Source: Candidatus Kaistia colombiensis (GTDB taxonomy: Bacteria > Pseudomonadota > Alphaproteobacteria > Rhizobiales > Kaistiaceae). Taken from it: DNA of 64,000 nt. The stretch covers positions 4,230,501 to 4,294,500 of the forward strand of contig CP119318.1 of the NCBI GenBank assembly GCA_029203105.1, written 5' to 3'. Under the pieces are notes generated by a model. The model was not told where the DNA came from. It worked only from the letters and a program-made list of their open reading frames with translations, and did no database searches. Shown here in pieces: positions 46,514-55,438 of this stretch. Numbering within the stretch: position 1 is the stretch's first letter; the number at the start of each line of letters is the position of its first letter. Both the position numbers and the translations under genes were made by a program.

Positions 46514-46768
46514 ATGGGCATCATCTGGACCATCATCATCGGCTTCGTCGCCGGTGTCGTCGCCAAGTTCATCACCCCCGGCAGCAATGAGCCGAGCGGC
46601 TTCATTCTGACGATCATCCTCGGCATTGCCGGCGCCTTCCTCGCGACCTATGTGGGCCAGGCGATTGGCTGGTACGGCCCGAATGACCAAGCGGGTTTCA
46701 TCGGCGCGATCGTCGGCGCCGTCATCGTGCTTCTGATCTGGGGCGCCATCGTCAAGAAACGCGCCTGA
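46514..46768 (+). CDS. GlsB/YeaQ/YmgE-family (transglycosylase-associated) membrane protein
   Basis: An 84-residue protein with three membrane segments: IIWTIIIGFVAGVVAKFITPG, GFILTIILGIAGAFLATYVGQAIGWYG and AGFIGAIVGAVIVLLIWGAIVKKR. The G-x-x-A-K-x-x-x-P-G and Gly-zipper pattern fits the YeaQ/YmgE family, often induced by stress, function unclear. GGGGAG lies nine bases before the ATG at 46514. Confidence 0.92.
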   Translation: MGIIWTIIIGFVAGVVAKFITPGSNEPSGFILTIILGIAGAFLATYVGQAIGWYGPNDQAGFIGAIVGAVIVLLIWGAIVKKRA

Positions 46769-46809
46769 GCGGCGCGCCTGTCGTTCCGCCCGAGACGCGC
46801 AGCCCGGCT

Positions 46810-47046
46810 TCAGCGCGCCCGGCTGTCGTGGCGGCAATGGTCGCGCACGGCCTCGGTCAGCGGGCAGTGCCCGGTCGCGCCGCGATAGGCGAGATAGGAG
46901 CCGGTCGCGAGCGCCAGCACGGACAGCAATCGGTTCGGCCTCGGCTTGACGGCGGAGGCGGCCAAGAGGAGACCGGCGATGACAGAGACGACGCGACCTT
47001 CCGTCGAAATCTCCGGAACGACAACGGGTGGTTTGGCCCGAAACAT
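46810..47046 (-). CDS. DUF2892-like small membrane protein
   Basis: A 78-residue protein: ISTEGRVVSVIAGLLLAASAVKPRPNRLLSVLALATGSYLAYRGATGHCPLTEAV. Two hydrophobic segments separated by a short positively charged loop, then R-G-x-T-G-H-C-P, which is the DUF2892 (YgaP membrane-domain-like) pattern. GGAGGTG lies ahead of the ATG at 47046. It converges with the GlsB-type gene and diverges from the DUF72 gene. No function known. Confidence 0.85.
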   Translation of the reverse strand: MFRAKPPVVVPEISTEGRVVSVIAGLLLAASAVKPRPNRLLSVLALATGSYLAYRGATGHCPLTEAVRDHCRHDSRAR

Positions 47047-47133
47047 ATTGGCACCTCCGATTGCTGACCGTAGTGAACGCGCCAGTTTGGTACCCGTTCC
47101 CATTGTACCCGTCCGCATGAGGAGCCGCTTCAG

Positions 47134-47919
47134 ATGATCCGGGTTGGCGTTGGAGGATGGACGTTCGAACCCTGGCGCGACAATTTCTATCCCGCCGGGC
47201 TGCCGCAGAAGCGCGAGCTCGAATATGCGAGCTCCAAGCTGACCTCGATCGAGATCAACGGCACCTATTACGGTTCGCAGAAGCCGGAGAGCTTCCGCAA
47301 ATGGGCCGAGGAGACGCCGGACGATTTCGTCTTCGCGCTGAAGGGGCCGCGCTTCGCCACCAACCGTCGCATTCTGGCCGAGGCCGGCGACTCGATTTCA
47401 CGCTTTTTTGCCAGCGGCGTGACGGAGCTTGGCGCCAAGCTCGGGCCGATCAACTGGCAGTTCATGGCGACGAAAAAGTTCGATGCCGATGACTTCGCCG
47501 GCTTCCTGGAACTGCTGCCGCGGACGGTGGAAGGCATCACGATCCGACATGCCGTCGAGGTCCGGCATCCGAGCTTTCAGACGCCTGAATTCATCGCCCT
47601 GGCCCGCAAGCATGGCGTCGCGGTGGTTGTCGCCGAATCCGACACCTTCCCGCAGATCACCGACCCGGCGGCGGATTTCGTCTACGCGCGCCTGCAGCAG
47701 ACGCGCGAGGACGAGCCCGCCGGCTATTCGGCGCAAGCGCTTGCCGAATGGGCCGGGCGGGCGCGGACGTGGGCGGAAGGCAGCGTGCCAGCCGATCTGC
47801 CGCTGCTGGCGGAGACGCCGGCGAAGCAGCCACGCGACGTTTTTATCTACATGATCGCCGGCTTCAAACCGAAGGCGCCCGCCGCCGCGATGGCGCTTCT
47901 GAAAGAACTCGCGGGCTGA
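47134..47919 (+). CDS. DUF72 (YecE-like) protein
   Basis: A 261-residue TIM-barrel-like protein with the DUF72 pattern: IRVGVGGWTFEPWRDNFYPAGLPQKRELEYASSKLTSIEINGTYYGSQKPESFRKWAEETPDDFVFALKGPRFATN, then LGPINWQFMATKKFDADDFAGFLELLP and AVEVRHPSFQTPEF. The family (COG1801) is widespread and uncharacterised; some members are nuclease-like in fold, but no activity can be assigned. It ends just before the convergent araC-type gene. Confidence 0.93.
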   Translation: MIRVGVGGWTFEPWRDNFYPAGLPQKRELEYASSKLTSIEINGTYYGSQKPESFRKWAEETPDDFVFALKGPRFATNRRILAEAGDSISRFFASGVTELGAKLGPINWQFMATKKFDADDFAGFLELLPRTVEGITIRHAVEVRHPSFQTPEFIALARKHGVAVVVAESDTFPQITDPAADFVYARLQQTREDEPAGYSAQALAEWAGRARTWAEGSVPADLPLLAETPAKQPRDVFIYMIAGFKPKAPAAAMALLKELAG

Positions 47920-47987
47920 CCCGCCGGCAGGCGACGGGACGCCAGAGCGGTGCCCGTTGCGCGAGAGAACCGTCGCAGGCCAGCAAG

Positions 47988-49119
47988 CTACAGACCTTCC
48001 CCGCTTCGGCGAGACGGTGAGGCGTTCGCGGCGGCGGTTCCGGGGTCTTGTCCGGCTGGGGCGTCGATCCGATACGGCTCGGCGCGGCTTGCAAACAGTT
48101 GCTGGACGCCGGCCAACGTCCGGTTGACGACGCCGGACGTCGCGCCTTCCCGCCGCGCATCGCCCGGCGTGATGTCGAAGCGGGCGCGAAAGGCACGCTG
48201 AAACTGGCCGCTGCCGGAAAAACCGAAATCGTGGGCCAATTGCGCAATCGAGGGGGCCGCGGGCCGCAGCAGCGCGCGGTAGGCGGCATCGAGCCGCCGC
48301 TCGCGCACGACCTTGGCCACGCCGCCATCCTGCTCGAACATGCGATAGAGATGCGCCCGTGAAACCCTGAACTGGCGTGTCAGCGTCGCCGGGCCGAGCT
48401 CGGGCTCGGACAGGTTGGCATCGATGAAGTCGAGCACGCGCCGGCGCAGGACCGGGGCGAGAGCGGGATCCTCCTGCGGCGTGTCGGGCGCGCCGTGATG
48501 CAGCGCCGAGGCAAGCAGCGCGACGACCGCGTCCTCCAGTGCCGGCGCACCGGATTCGGCCAGGTCTGGTGCCACGTCGACCAATCCGACGATGAAGTCG
48601 GCGAGCAATCGCGTCAGTGGCTGGCCGGCTTTGAACAGCGTTCCGTGAAGGCTGCGCCCGCCGGCCAGCCTGTCGAGCCGCTCCCGATGCAGGATGACGC
48701 TGAGCGAAGCGCCGGCGCTGACCTGGGCACCGAAGGTGCCGGGCCATGTCGAGGACATAGGCATCGCCGACCCCGATCGAGAGCGTCACGCCCTCGACAT
48801 CGGCCGTGGCCGTGCCGGCGGCGAAGAGCTGCACCAGATAGAAGTCTTCGAGGCCGCTGAGGCTGACGATGCGCCGGTCGCGCACATAGCGCTGCGGGTT
48901 GAAGCTCGCATATCCGACGATCAGCGAGCCGACCATCCGCGTGCCGAACAGGCCTTCGAGCGAGGGATAGTGGCCGCTTCGGTGCGGCAGGGTCTCGAAG
49001 AGCGGGCGCGTCACGTCGCGCCAGTAGTCGGTGCGCAAATCCGGCTCGACAAGATCGGTGGAGACATGGACGACGTCCGGCATCAGCGAGCGTCCACTGC
49101 AAGTCGTCGCATCGCTCAT
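47988..49119 (-). CDS. AraC-family transcriptional regulator, frameshifted in this sequence
   Basis: The first frame (from an ATG at 49119 or 49083) carries the AraC-type ligand-binding domain: TDLVEPDLRTDYWRDVTRPLFETLPHR, SLIVGYASFNPQRYVRDRRIVSLSGLEDFYLVQLFAAGTATADVEG, ending GDAYVLDMAR. One extra base near 48737 (GGCCCGGCACC) shifts to the second frame, which gives FGAQVSAGASLSVILHRERLDRL and the two helix-turn-helix units, FIDANLSEPELGPATLTRQFRVSRAHLYRMFEQDGG and IAQLAHDFGFSGSGQFQRAFRARFDITPGDARRE. Removing it gives one protein of about 375 residues. It diverges from the autotransporter gene and may regulate it. Confidence 0.85.
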
Positions 49120-49430
49120 CCCCCCGGAAGCACCACGAATCCCAAGCTGGAGGTAGGGCGGAGGACGGCGGGCGTCCAGCACTCAGAGCGAGCAATAGCG
49201 GCGGCAAGCACGGTCAGGTAGAACCAGCCGAGACGGGATGCGCCAAGAAAGGAGACGCGGCGCCACCGTGACCTAAGGCCTTCCATGCAAAAGTGAATTC
49301 GCGGCGGGCATGGTGATGGCTGGTTGCGGCAGCGCTGCCCCCGGGGCGCTGGCCACGATCCCTGACAGGAATGCTCGCATCCAACCAATGATGCGGGCAG
49401 CCGGAGCATGGCTCCCGACAGGGAGTTGCA
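49120..49430. other. Divergent gap between the AraC-type regulator and autotransporter genes
   Basis: 311 bp with no convincing ORF. It ends with GACAGGGAGTTGCA, which includes the ribosome site of the autotransporter. It presumably holds both promoters; I see no strong palindrome or consensus promoter in it. Confidence 0.5.
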
Positions 49431-52400
49431 ATGGCTATCGGTTTGAAGAATGTCACGATCGCGGTGCTGGCTGGCGTCATGGTCGCGCCCGGCACGGCCT
49501 TGGCCGCTTCCGGTAGTTCCGGTGTCTGGAGCTCAAACGGTGTGGCCGGTGCCGGTGGCGTGGACGGGAACGCGGAGGCCGCCAAGGGCAAGAAGGCTAC
49601 CACGGGGTCTGGCGGTGGTGGCGGTGGCGCGACCGATCTGACCACGGGTCGCGGTGCTGCGGGCGGCAACTTCTATTCGAGCACCAGTACGACGTCGCCC
49701 GCCTCGGGTACGGATGGCGCGACGGATCGTAGCGTCGTCGATGAAGCTATTTCGGGAACCGCCGGGGCGGACGGAGTCAATGGTACGGCTGCGACCGGCG
49801 GTGGCGGCGGCGGTGTCGGCGTCGTCACGACGCTCGACCTGACCATCACGGCGACCGGCGCCGCCACCGGCGGCGCGGGCGGCAATGGTGGCGCGTCGAG
49901 CGGCGGCGGTGGTGGCGGTGTCGGCGTCTTTGCGTCGGCCAATGTCGCGATCGAGGCCGGGGGCAGGGTGACCGGTGGAGCCGGTGGCCAACTGACGGGC
50001 CTTGGCGGCAGCGGCGGCGGCGCGGCGGCCCTGCTCGTCACCGGTGCCGGCACGGTTGTGAATAGCGGTACGCTGACCGGCGGCGCAGGCGGCGGCAACC
50101 CCTCCGCCAACCTCCCCAACCTCAAACTCTCTGCCGCCGGCGGCAATGGCGGCGAAGGTGTGTTGCTGACGAATGGCGGCTCGATCGTCAACCAGGCCGG
50201 CGGGACGATCACGGGCGGCGCTGGCGGCAGGAATGGGCTCAATCTGGCCAATCGCGGGATCACCGCGTCGGTAGGGGGCGCCGGTATCAAGGGGGCCGGC
50301 GTGACGATCGTCAATGCCGGCACGATCACCGGCGGTATGGACGGTGCCATTGGCGGCGTTCCGAGCGACGCGGCGGCAACCACGCGCGCCAACGCCATCC
50401 ACTTCACCGGAGGGGTGAACTCGCTGGAAATTCACGCCGGCTCGACGATCGTCGGCAATGTCATCGCCGCCAGCGCGGCCGACCGCCTGATCCTCGGCGG
50501 AACGGCCGACGCCAGCTTCGACGCCTCGTCGATCGGCGCCGCCGCTCAATATCGCGGCTTCGGCATCTATGAGAAGACCGGCGCCAGCACCTGGACGTTG
50601 ACGGGCACGACCGCCGCGACGACGCCCTGGACGCTCCGGGAAGGCGCGCTGTCGATTGCCGCGGATGGCAGCCTCGGCGCCTCGGGCGGCGCGCTGACCT
50701 TCGCCGGCGGCATGTTGCAGACGACCGCCGATATCGCCATGGCGCGCGCCATCGTGCTCCAGGCCGACGGCACGATCGAGACGGCGGCGGGGACGCGGCT
50801 GGACCAGGCCGGGATCGTCAGCGGCGCGGGCAGCCTGATCAAGACGGGTGCCGGCACGCTCGGTCTCAGCGGTACCAACACCTATGCCGGCGAAACCGTC
50901 ATCGAGGCGGGCGTGCTCGGCCTGACCGGCAGCGGCTCGATCGAGCAGTCGCGCCGTGTCGTGGCGGATGGCACCTTCAGCATCGCCAGCACCACCGATG
51001 GCGCGTCCATCCGTAGGCTGGCCGGCTCCGGCTCCGTGGCGCTGGGTAGCAAGACGCTGACGCTGACGGCCGCCGCCGATGAATTCTCCGGTGACATCCG
51101 CGGCACGGGCGGGCTCACGCTTGAGGCCGGTAGACTCGTCCTTTCCGGTACCAACGACTATTCCGGCGATACCACCATCAGCGGCGGCACGCTGGAAGTC
51201 GGAGCCGCCAATTCGCTGAGCGCCGCTTCCAGCCATATCGTTGCATCGGGCGGCATGCTCGATCTCGCCGGCTTCAACCAGACGACCGGCGGGCTCAACA
51301 ATACCGGTGTGGTCCGCCTCGGGGATACCGCCAACACGACGCTCACCGTCGCCGGCAACTATGTCGGCACCGGCGGCACGCTGCAGATCAGCACGGTGCT
51401 GGGCGGCGACAATTCCGCGACCGATCTGCTGCATGTCGTGGGCGACACGTCCGGCACGACCCATGTCGTGGTCACCAATGTTGGCGGCGCGGGCGCGCCG
51501 ACGACGGGCGACGGCATCCGGATCGTCCAGGTCGACGGGGCTTCGGCGGCCGACGCCTTCGTCCTCAACGGTCCGGCGATCGGCGGCGCGCATCGCTACA
51601 ATCTGTTCCAGAACGATCTGACCGGCACGCTGGACGACGGTGCCTGGTATCTGCGCGCCGACGGGCTGGCGCCGACGCTGCCGACCTATGAGAGCTATCC
51701 CGCTGTCATGCTCGGCCTGATCGCGCTGCCGACACTTCAGCAGCGCGTCGGCGACCGCCGGCCGGACAAGACCGGCGAGACGGCGAACACCGCACTCTGG
51801 ACCCGCATCGAGGGCGCGCATGGCCGCGTCAAGGCCGACGACAGCACCACCGGCGCCGGCTATGACAGCGACCTGTACCAGCTTCAGGTCGGCCTCGACG
51901 GCGAGGTGATGGAGACCGCCGCTGGCACCCTCGTCGCCGGGCTGACGGCGCAGTACAGCCGCGCCAGCGCCAGCGTCTTCTCCGATCTCGGCAATGGCTC
52001 GAATACCACCGAGGGCTACGGTATCGGCGCCAGCCTGACCTGGTACGGCCAGAACGGCGTCTATGTCGACGGCCAGGGCCAGTTCGCCTGGTTCGACACC
52101 GATCTTTCGGCCGATGGCGTCGGCAAGCTCGCCGATGGCAACAAGGGCACCGGCTACGCGCTCTCGATCGAACTCGGCCAGGAACTGGCGGTGAAGGATG
52201 GTTGGACGGTGACGCCTCAGGCGCAGCTTTCCTATGCCTCGGCCGATTTCGACGATTTCGTCGATCCGTTCGGCGCCGCCGTGTCGCTCACCAAGGGCGA
52301 GAGCCTGAAGGGTCGCATCGGCGCCGCGCTCGGCCGCGATACCAGCTGGCAGGACGCCTCCGGCCGCGCCGCCCGCACGCATGTCTATGGCATCACCAGC

Positions 52401-52613
52401 CTGACCTACGAGCTCCTCGACGGCGCCACCGTCGCGGTCTCGGGCGTCGACCTGGTGGCGGGGCCGCAGAAGTTCGGCGCCGAGTTCGGCCTCGGCGGCA
52501 CCTACAACTGGGGCGCCGAGAAATACGCGCTGCATGGCGAGGCGCTGGCCTCGACCAGCTTCGACGGCAGCTACGGCTACAAGGGCACCGTCGGCCTGAC
52601 GGTCGGCTTCTAG
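49431..52613 (+). CDS. Type Va autotransporter with Gly-rich passenger and beta-barrel
   Basis: A 1,060-residue protein. The signal peptide is MAIGLKNVTIAVLAGVMVAPGTALA. Residues 30-310 are extremely Gly, Ala, Thr and Ser rich (runs such as GSGGGGGGATDL, TGGGGGGVGVV). From about 470 there are autotransporter-associated beta-strand repeats (LIKTGAGTLGLSGTNTYAGETVIEAG; LEAGRLVLSGTNDYSGDTTISGGTLEVG). The C-terminal 280 residues form the 12-strand barrel (LWTRIEGAHGRVKAD, YGIGASLTWYGQNGVYVDGQGQFAW) ending in Phe (GYKGTVGLTVGF), as the BAM machine requires. No Cys was found. A surface adhesin or biofilm role is a family inference. GGGAG precedes the ATG. Confidence 0.93.
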   Translation: MAIGLKNVTIAVLAGVMVAPGTALAASGSSGVWSSNGVAGAGGVDGNAEAAKGKKATTGSGGGGGGATDLTTGRGAAGGNFYSSTSTTSPASGTDGATDRSVVDEAISGTAGADGVNGTAATGGGGGGVGVVTTLDLTITATGAATGGAGGNGGASSGGGGGGVGVFASANVAIEAGGRVTGGAGGQLTGLGGSGGGAAALLVTGAGTVVNSGTLTGGAGGGNPSANLPNLKLSAAGGNGGEGVLLTNGGSIVNQAGGTITGGAGGRNGLNLANRGITASVGGAGIKGAGVTIVNAGTITGGMDGAIGGVPSDAAATTRANAIHFTGGVNSLEIHAGSTIVGNVIAASAADRLILGGTADASFDASSIGAAAQYRGFGIYEKTGASTWTLTGTTAATTPWTLREGALSIAADGSLGASGGALTFAGGMLQTTADIAMARAIVLQADGTIETAAGTRLDQAGIVSGAGSLIKTGAGTLGLSGTNTYAGETVIEAGVLGLTGSGSIEQSRRVVADGTFSIASTTDGASIRRLAGSGSVALGSKTLTLTAAADEFSGDIRGTGGLTLEAGRLVLSGTNDYSGDTTISGGTLEVGAANSLSAASSHIVASGGMLDLAGFNQTTGGLNNTGVVRLGDTANTTLTVAGNYVGTGGTLQISTVLGGDNSATDLLHVVGDTSGTTHVVVTNVGGAGAPTTGDGIRIVQVDGASAADAFVLNGPAIGGAHRYNLFQNDLTGTLDDGAWYLRADGLAPTLPTYESYPAVMLGLIALPTLQQRVGDRRPDKTGETANTALWTRIEGAHGRVKADDSTTGAGYDSDLYQLQVGLDGEVMETAAGTLVAGLTAQYSRASASVFSDLGNGSNTTEGYGIGASLTWYGQNGVYVDGQGQFAWFDTDLSADGVGKLADGNKGTGYALSIELGQELAVKDGWTVTPQAQLSYASADFDDFVDPFGAAVSLTKGESLKGRIGAALGRDTSWQDASGRAARTHVYGITSLTYELLDGATVAVSGVDLVAGPQKFGAEFGLGGTYNWGAEKYALHGEALASTSFDGSYGYKGTVGLTVGF

Positions 52614-52720
52614 AGCGTTTTCGAGCGAAGTGGATACCGGTTCGCGTGAAGAAAACGCGATCAAACAAAGAGCTAGAGTCGTTCCGTGTTTCCATGAAAC
52701 ACGGAACGACTCTAGCCCGC
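52614..52720. repeat. RIME-like intergenic element with a perfect 21-bp inverted repeat
   Basis: TAGAGCGTTTTCGAGCGAAGTGG is followed by a copy of the widespread Rhizobiales mosaic repeat (ATACCGGTTCGCGTGAAG, AAAACGCG). Then come two exact 21-bp arms at 52672-52692 and 52696-52716, separated by CAT. It starts at the autotransporter stop codon and may end its transcript by structure, though there is no T-run. The rest of the gap to 52955 shows no gene. Confidence 0.75.
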
Positions 52721-52955
52721 GACAGACACGGCGCGACCGGCGTCGGTGGGATTGATGAGGGAGCGGCGGTTGCACAGACCGCCTCTCCGGCATCGCCAAC
52801 ACCTCACCGAAACCCGCATAAGCCCTTACAAATATGGAGAAAAATCGAACGCCGTATTGCGGCCTTCTTTTCCCATAAGTTCGCGCATGAAGCGCTAGGA
52901 CGTTTCAGACGAGGAATTGGACGCGTCGGCGAGCGCGAAAACGAAGAGACAAAGC

Positions 52956-53354
52956 GTGCAGGTAAAATTGCGTATCGCGGCCGTCACGGCCGCCCTTATT
53001 GCCGCCGGTGCGGCCCTCTCCTTCGGGAGCCTTCCGGCCGAGGCCGGTAGCCAGTGTGGCCGGGCTTCCTGGTATGCCCTCGGCGGCAAGACGGCCAACG
53101 GCGAGCGCAACAATCCCAACGCCATGACGGCGGCGCACCGCCACCTCCCCTTCGGCACCCGCGTCCGGGTCGAAAACCTCAACAACGGCAAGTATGTCGT
53201 CGTCCGCATCAACGACCGTGGCCCGTTCACCGGCGGCCGCGTGATCGACGTCTCCCGCGCCGCGGCGCAGCAACTCGGCATGGTCAAGACCGGCACCGCC
53301 AAGGTCCGCCTCGTCGTCGACGGCGCCGCGATCAAGAACGCCTGCCCCGCCTGA
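52956..53354 (+). CDS. RlpA-like double-psi beta-barrel septal protein
   Basis: About 132 residues. The signal peptide is VQVKLRIAAVTAALIAAGAALSFGSLPAEA and the mature part is a single RlpA domain: QCGRASWYALGGKTANGERNNPNAMTAAHRHLPFGTRVRVENLNNGKYVVVRINDRGPFTGGRVIDVSRAAAQQLGM. The conserved H and the D in N-D-R-G-P-F match active RlpA lytic transglycosylases, although there is no SPOR domain. The start is uncertain: GTG at 52956 gives a clean signal peptide, a TTG at 52917 is also open. Confidence 0.85.
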   Translation: MQVKLRIAAVTAALIAAGAALSFGSLPAEAGSQCGRASWYALGGKTANGERNNPNAMTAAHRHLPFGTRVRVENLNNGKYVVVRINDRGPFTGGRVIDVSRAAAQQLGMVKTGTAKVRLVVDGAAIKNACPA

Positions 53355-53390
53355 TCACCTCGCCCCGCAACGCCGAGATCTCCCGAGAGC

Positions 53391-54458
53391 CTAGATCCCG
53401 TCCAATGCCACGGCCTTGACCAGCGCGATGACCGGCAGGCCGGGGGCGAGTTCCAGATCCCGCGCCGCCTCGCGCGTGACCCGCGCCAGCATCGGCTCGC
53501 CGCCGACGTCAAGGCGCACGCCGACATCGTGCGCGCGGCCTTCGCCGATCGCGACGATCCGCGCCCGCAGGCGGTTCCGGACCGACAACCGGCCCGGCTC
53601 GCCCACCGCCAGCGTCACGTCACGGGCGCGAATGCGGATGCGGAGCCGCTTGCCGACCGGCGCCTCGATATAGGGCACCACCAGGGATCCGGCCGGATGA
53701 TCGAGCCGGGTCACGCCGGCTTCCGGATCCTGCGCCAGCACGGTCGCCTCGAGCACGGCGCCCGCCTCCCAGTCGCCGATCGCGTCGAGCTGCGCGAACA
53801 CATCGCCGACCGGCCCGAGCGCTGCGACACGCCCACCTTCGATCAGCGCCACCGTATCGGCAAGCCGCGCCACTTCCTCGACCGAATGGCTGACATAGAC
53901 GATCGGCAGGCGCTTGGCGTCGCGCAGCCGCTCGATGAAGGGCAGGATCTCCGCCTTGCGCTCGCGGTCGAGCGCCGCCAGCGGCTCGTCCATCAGCAGG
54001 CAATCCGGGCTCGCCAGCAAGGCGCGCCCGATCGCGACGCGTTGCTTCTCGCCGCCGGAGAGATCGCGCGGCATCCGCGCCATCAGTGCGCCGATGCCGA
54101 GCAGCTCGACCACCTCGTCGAGACTGCCCCAGCGCCGGGCGCGCGGCGTCAGCCAGCGGCCATAAAGTAGATTGGAACGCACAGACAGGTGCGGAAACAG
54201 CCGTCCCTCCTGAAAGACATAGCCGATGCGCCGCTTGCCGGCGGGTATGAAGATCGACCGGTCCGTGTCGACCAGCGTCCGCCCGTCGAGGACGATGCGG
54301 CCCTGATCCGGCTTGGCCAAGCCGGCAATGAGGTTGACCAGCGACGTCTTGCCGGAGCCGGAGCGCCCGAACAGCGCCGTGACGCCGGGCCCCGTCTCCA
54401 GCGCGATGTCGAGCGCGAACTGGCCGAGCTGCTTGCGAATGCGGATCGAGAGCGTCAT
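53391..54458 (-). CDS. modC: Molybdate ABC transporter ATP-binding protein
   Basis: A 355-residue ATPase. Walker A is ALFGRSGSGKTSLVNLIAG, Q-loop VFQEGRLFPHLSVRSNLLYG, signature LSGGEKQRVAIGRALLA, Walker B CLLMDEPLAALD and switch YVSHSVEEV. The C-terminal TOBE domain (SVRNRLRARIVAIGEGRAHDVGVRLDVGGEPMLARVTREAARDLELAPG) is typical of ModC and senses molybdate. Its start overlaps the modB stop by four bases (ATGA), so the two are translationally coupled. Confidence 0.95.
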   Translation of the reverse strand: MTLSIRIRKQLGQFALDIALETGPGVTALFGRSGSGKTSLVNLIAGLAKPDQGRIVLDGRTLVDTDRSIFIPAGKRRIGYVFQEGRLFPHLSVRSNLLYGRWLTPRARRWGSLDEVVELLGIGALMARMPRDLSGGEKQRVAIGRALLASPDCLLMDEPLAALDRERKAEILPFIERLRDAKRLPIVYVSHSVEEVARLADTVALIEGGRVAALGPVGDVFAQLDAIGDWEAGAVLEATVLAQDPEAGVTRLDHPAGSLVVPYIEAPVGKRLRIRIRARDVTLAVGEPGRLSVRNRLRARIVAIGEGRAHDVGVRLDVGGEPMLARVTREAARDLELAPGLPVIALVKAVALDGI

Positions 54459-55150
54459 GCCTCCGCTCCCTTGGTCACGCGCCGGGCGAGGAACTCCGAC
54501 AGCACCAGCGCCGCCAGCGAAATCGCGATCGAAATCACGGTCAGCCGCAACGCCGCCGCATCGCCATCCGGCGTCTGGATCAGCGCGTAGATGGCGGAGG
54601 GCACGGTCTGGGTCTGGCCGGGAATGTTGGAGACAAAGGTGATGGTGGCGCCGAATTCGCCGAGCGCGCGGGCGAAGGAAAGCACGACCCCGGCCAGGAT
54701 GCCCGGCAGGGTCAGCGGCAGCGTCACGGTAAGGAAGACCAGCAGCCGACCGGCACCGAGCGTCGAGGCCGCCTGCTCCAGCCTGCGGTCGATGTTCTCG
54801 ATCGACAGGCGGATGGCCCGCACCATCAGCGGAAAGCCCATGACGCCGCAGGCAAGCGCGGCGCCGGTCCAGCGAAAGGCGAAGACGAGACCGAAGGTGT
54901 GCTCGAAGAAGGCGCCGAGCGGCCCCTTGCGGCCAAAGGCGAGCAGCAGCAGATAGCCCGTCACGACGGGCGGCATCACCAGGGGCAGGTGCACGAAGCC
55001 GTCGAGCAAAGTGCGGCCGTAGAAGCGCCCGCGCGCCAGGATCAGCGCGATGGCGATGCCGAAAGGCAGGCTGACCAGCGTCGCCACCGACGACACCTTC
55101 AGGCTGAGCCAGATGGCGGTCCATTCTTCGGGGGAGAGGAAATCGGTCAT
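54455..55150 (-). CDS. modB: Molybdate ABC transporter permease
   Basis: A 231-residue inner-membrane protein of the ModB type: WTAIWLSLKVSSVATLVSLPFGIAIALILARGRFYGRTLLDGFVHLPLVMPPVVTGYLLLLAFGRKGPLG, then AASTLGAGRLLVFLTVTLPLTLPGILAGVVLSFARALGEFGATITFVSNIPGQTQTVP, which contains the EAA loop and the signature ARALGEFGAT. The open frame extends upstream to 55312, but the ATG at 55150 is the family start. Confidence 0.95.
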   Translation of the reverse strand: MTDFLSPEEWTAIWLSLKVSSVATLVSLPFGIAIALILARGRFYGRTLLDGFVHLPLVMPPVVTGYLLLLAFGRKGPLGAFFEHTFGLVFAFRWTGAALACGVMGFPLMVRAIRLSIENIDRRLEQAASTLGAGRLLVFLTVTLPLTLPGILAGVVLSFARALGEFGATITFVSNIPGQTQTVPSAIYALIQTPDGDAAALRLTVISIAISLAALVLSEFLARRVTKGAEA

Positions 55151-55226
55151 GGTTCGGCCACAGCGCGCGCCGGCCAGCAGGGCCAGCGCGAGGAAAGCGG
55201 TGTGAAGCGCTGCAGGAAGGACGCCT

Positions 55227-55433
55227 TCACTTGCCGACGATGACGTCCGAGGCCTTGATGACCGCCGTCGCCTTGTCGCCGACCTTGAGGCCCAGATCGT
55301 CGACCGCCTCATTGGTGATCGACGAGGTGATGATCAGGCCATGGCCGATATCGATCTTCACCCGCGCGGTCGTCTGCCCTTTCTCCACCGCCGTGACGGT
55401 GCCTTCCAGCTGATTGCGCGCGCTGAGCTTCAT
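55227..55433 (-). CDS. Molbindin-type (Mop/TOBE) molybdate-binding protein
   Basis: A 68-residue stand-alone TOBE domain: MKLSARNQLEGTVTAVEKGQTTARVKIDIGHGLIITSSITNEAVDDLGLKVGDKATAVIKASDVIVGK. The S-A-R-N-Q-L-x-G-x-V pattern and A-V-I-K-A-S-D-V-I end are typical of molbindins, which store molybdate as hexamers in the cytoplasm. It lies between modA (five bases upstream) and modB, so it is part of the mod operon. Such an insertion occurs in some rhizobial and other mod operons. Confidence 0.93.
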   Translation of the reverse strand: MKLSARNQLEGTVTAVEKGQTTARVKIDIGHGLIITSSITNEAVDDLGLKVGDKATAVIKASDVIVGK

Positions 55434-55438
55434 GACGA

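Noticed and set aside
49533..52802. 1,089-codon open frame on the reverse strand of the autotransporter gene
   Set aside because: It mirrors the high-GC codon pattern of the forward gene. The product is low-complexity Arg/Ala/Gly with no domain, whereas the forward frame has a signal peptide, repeats and a barrel.
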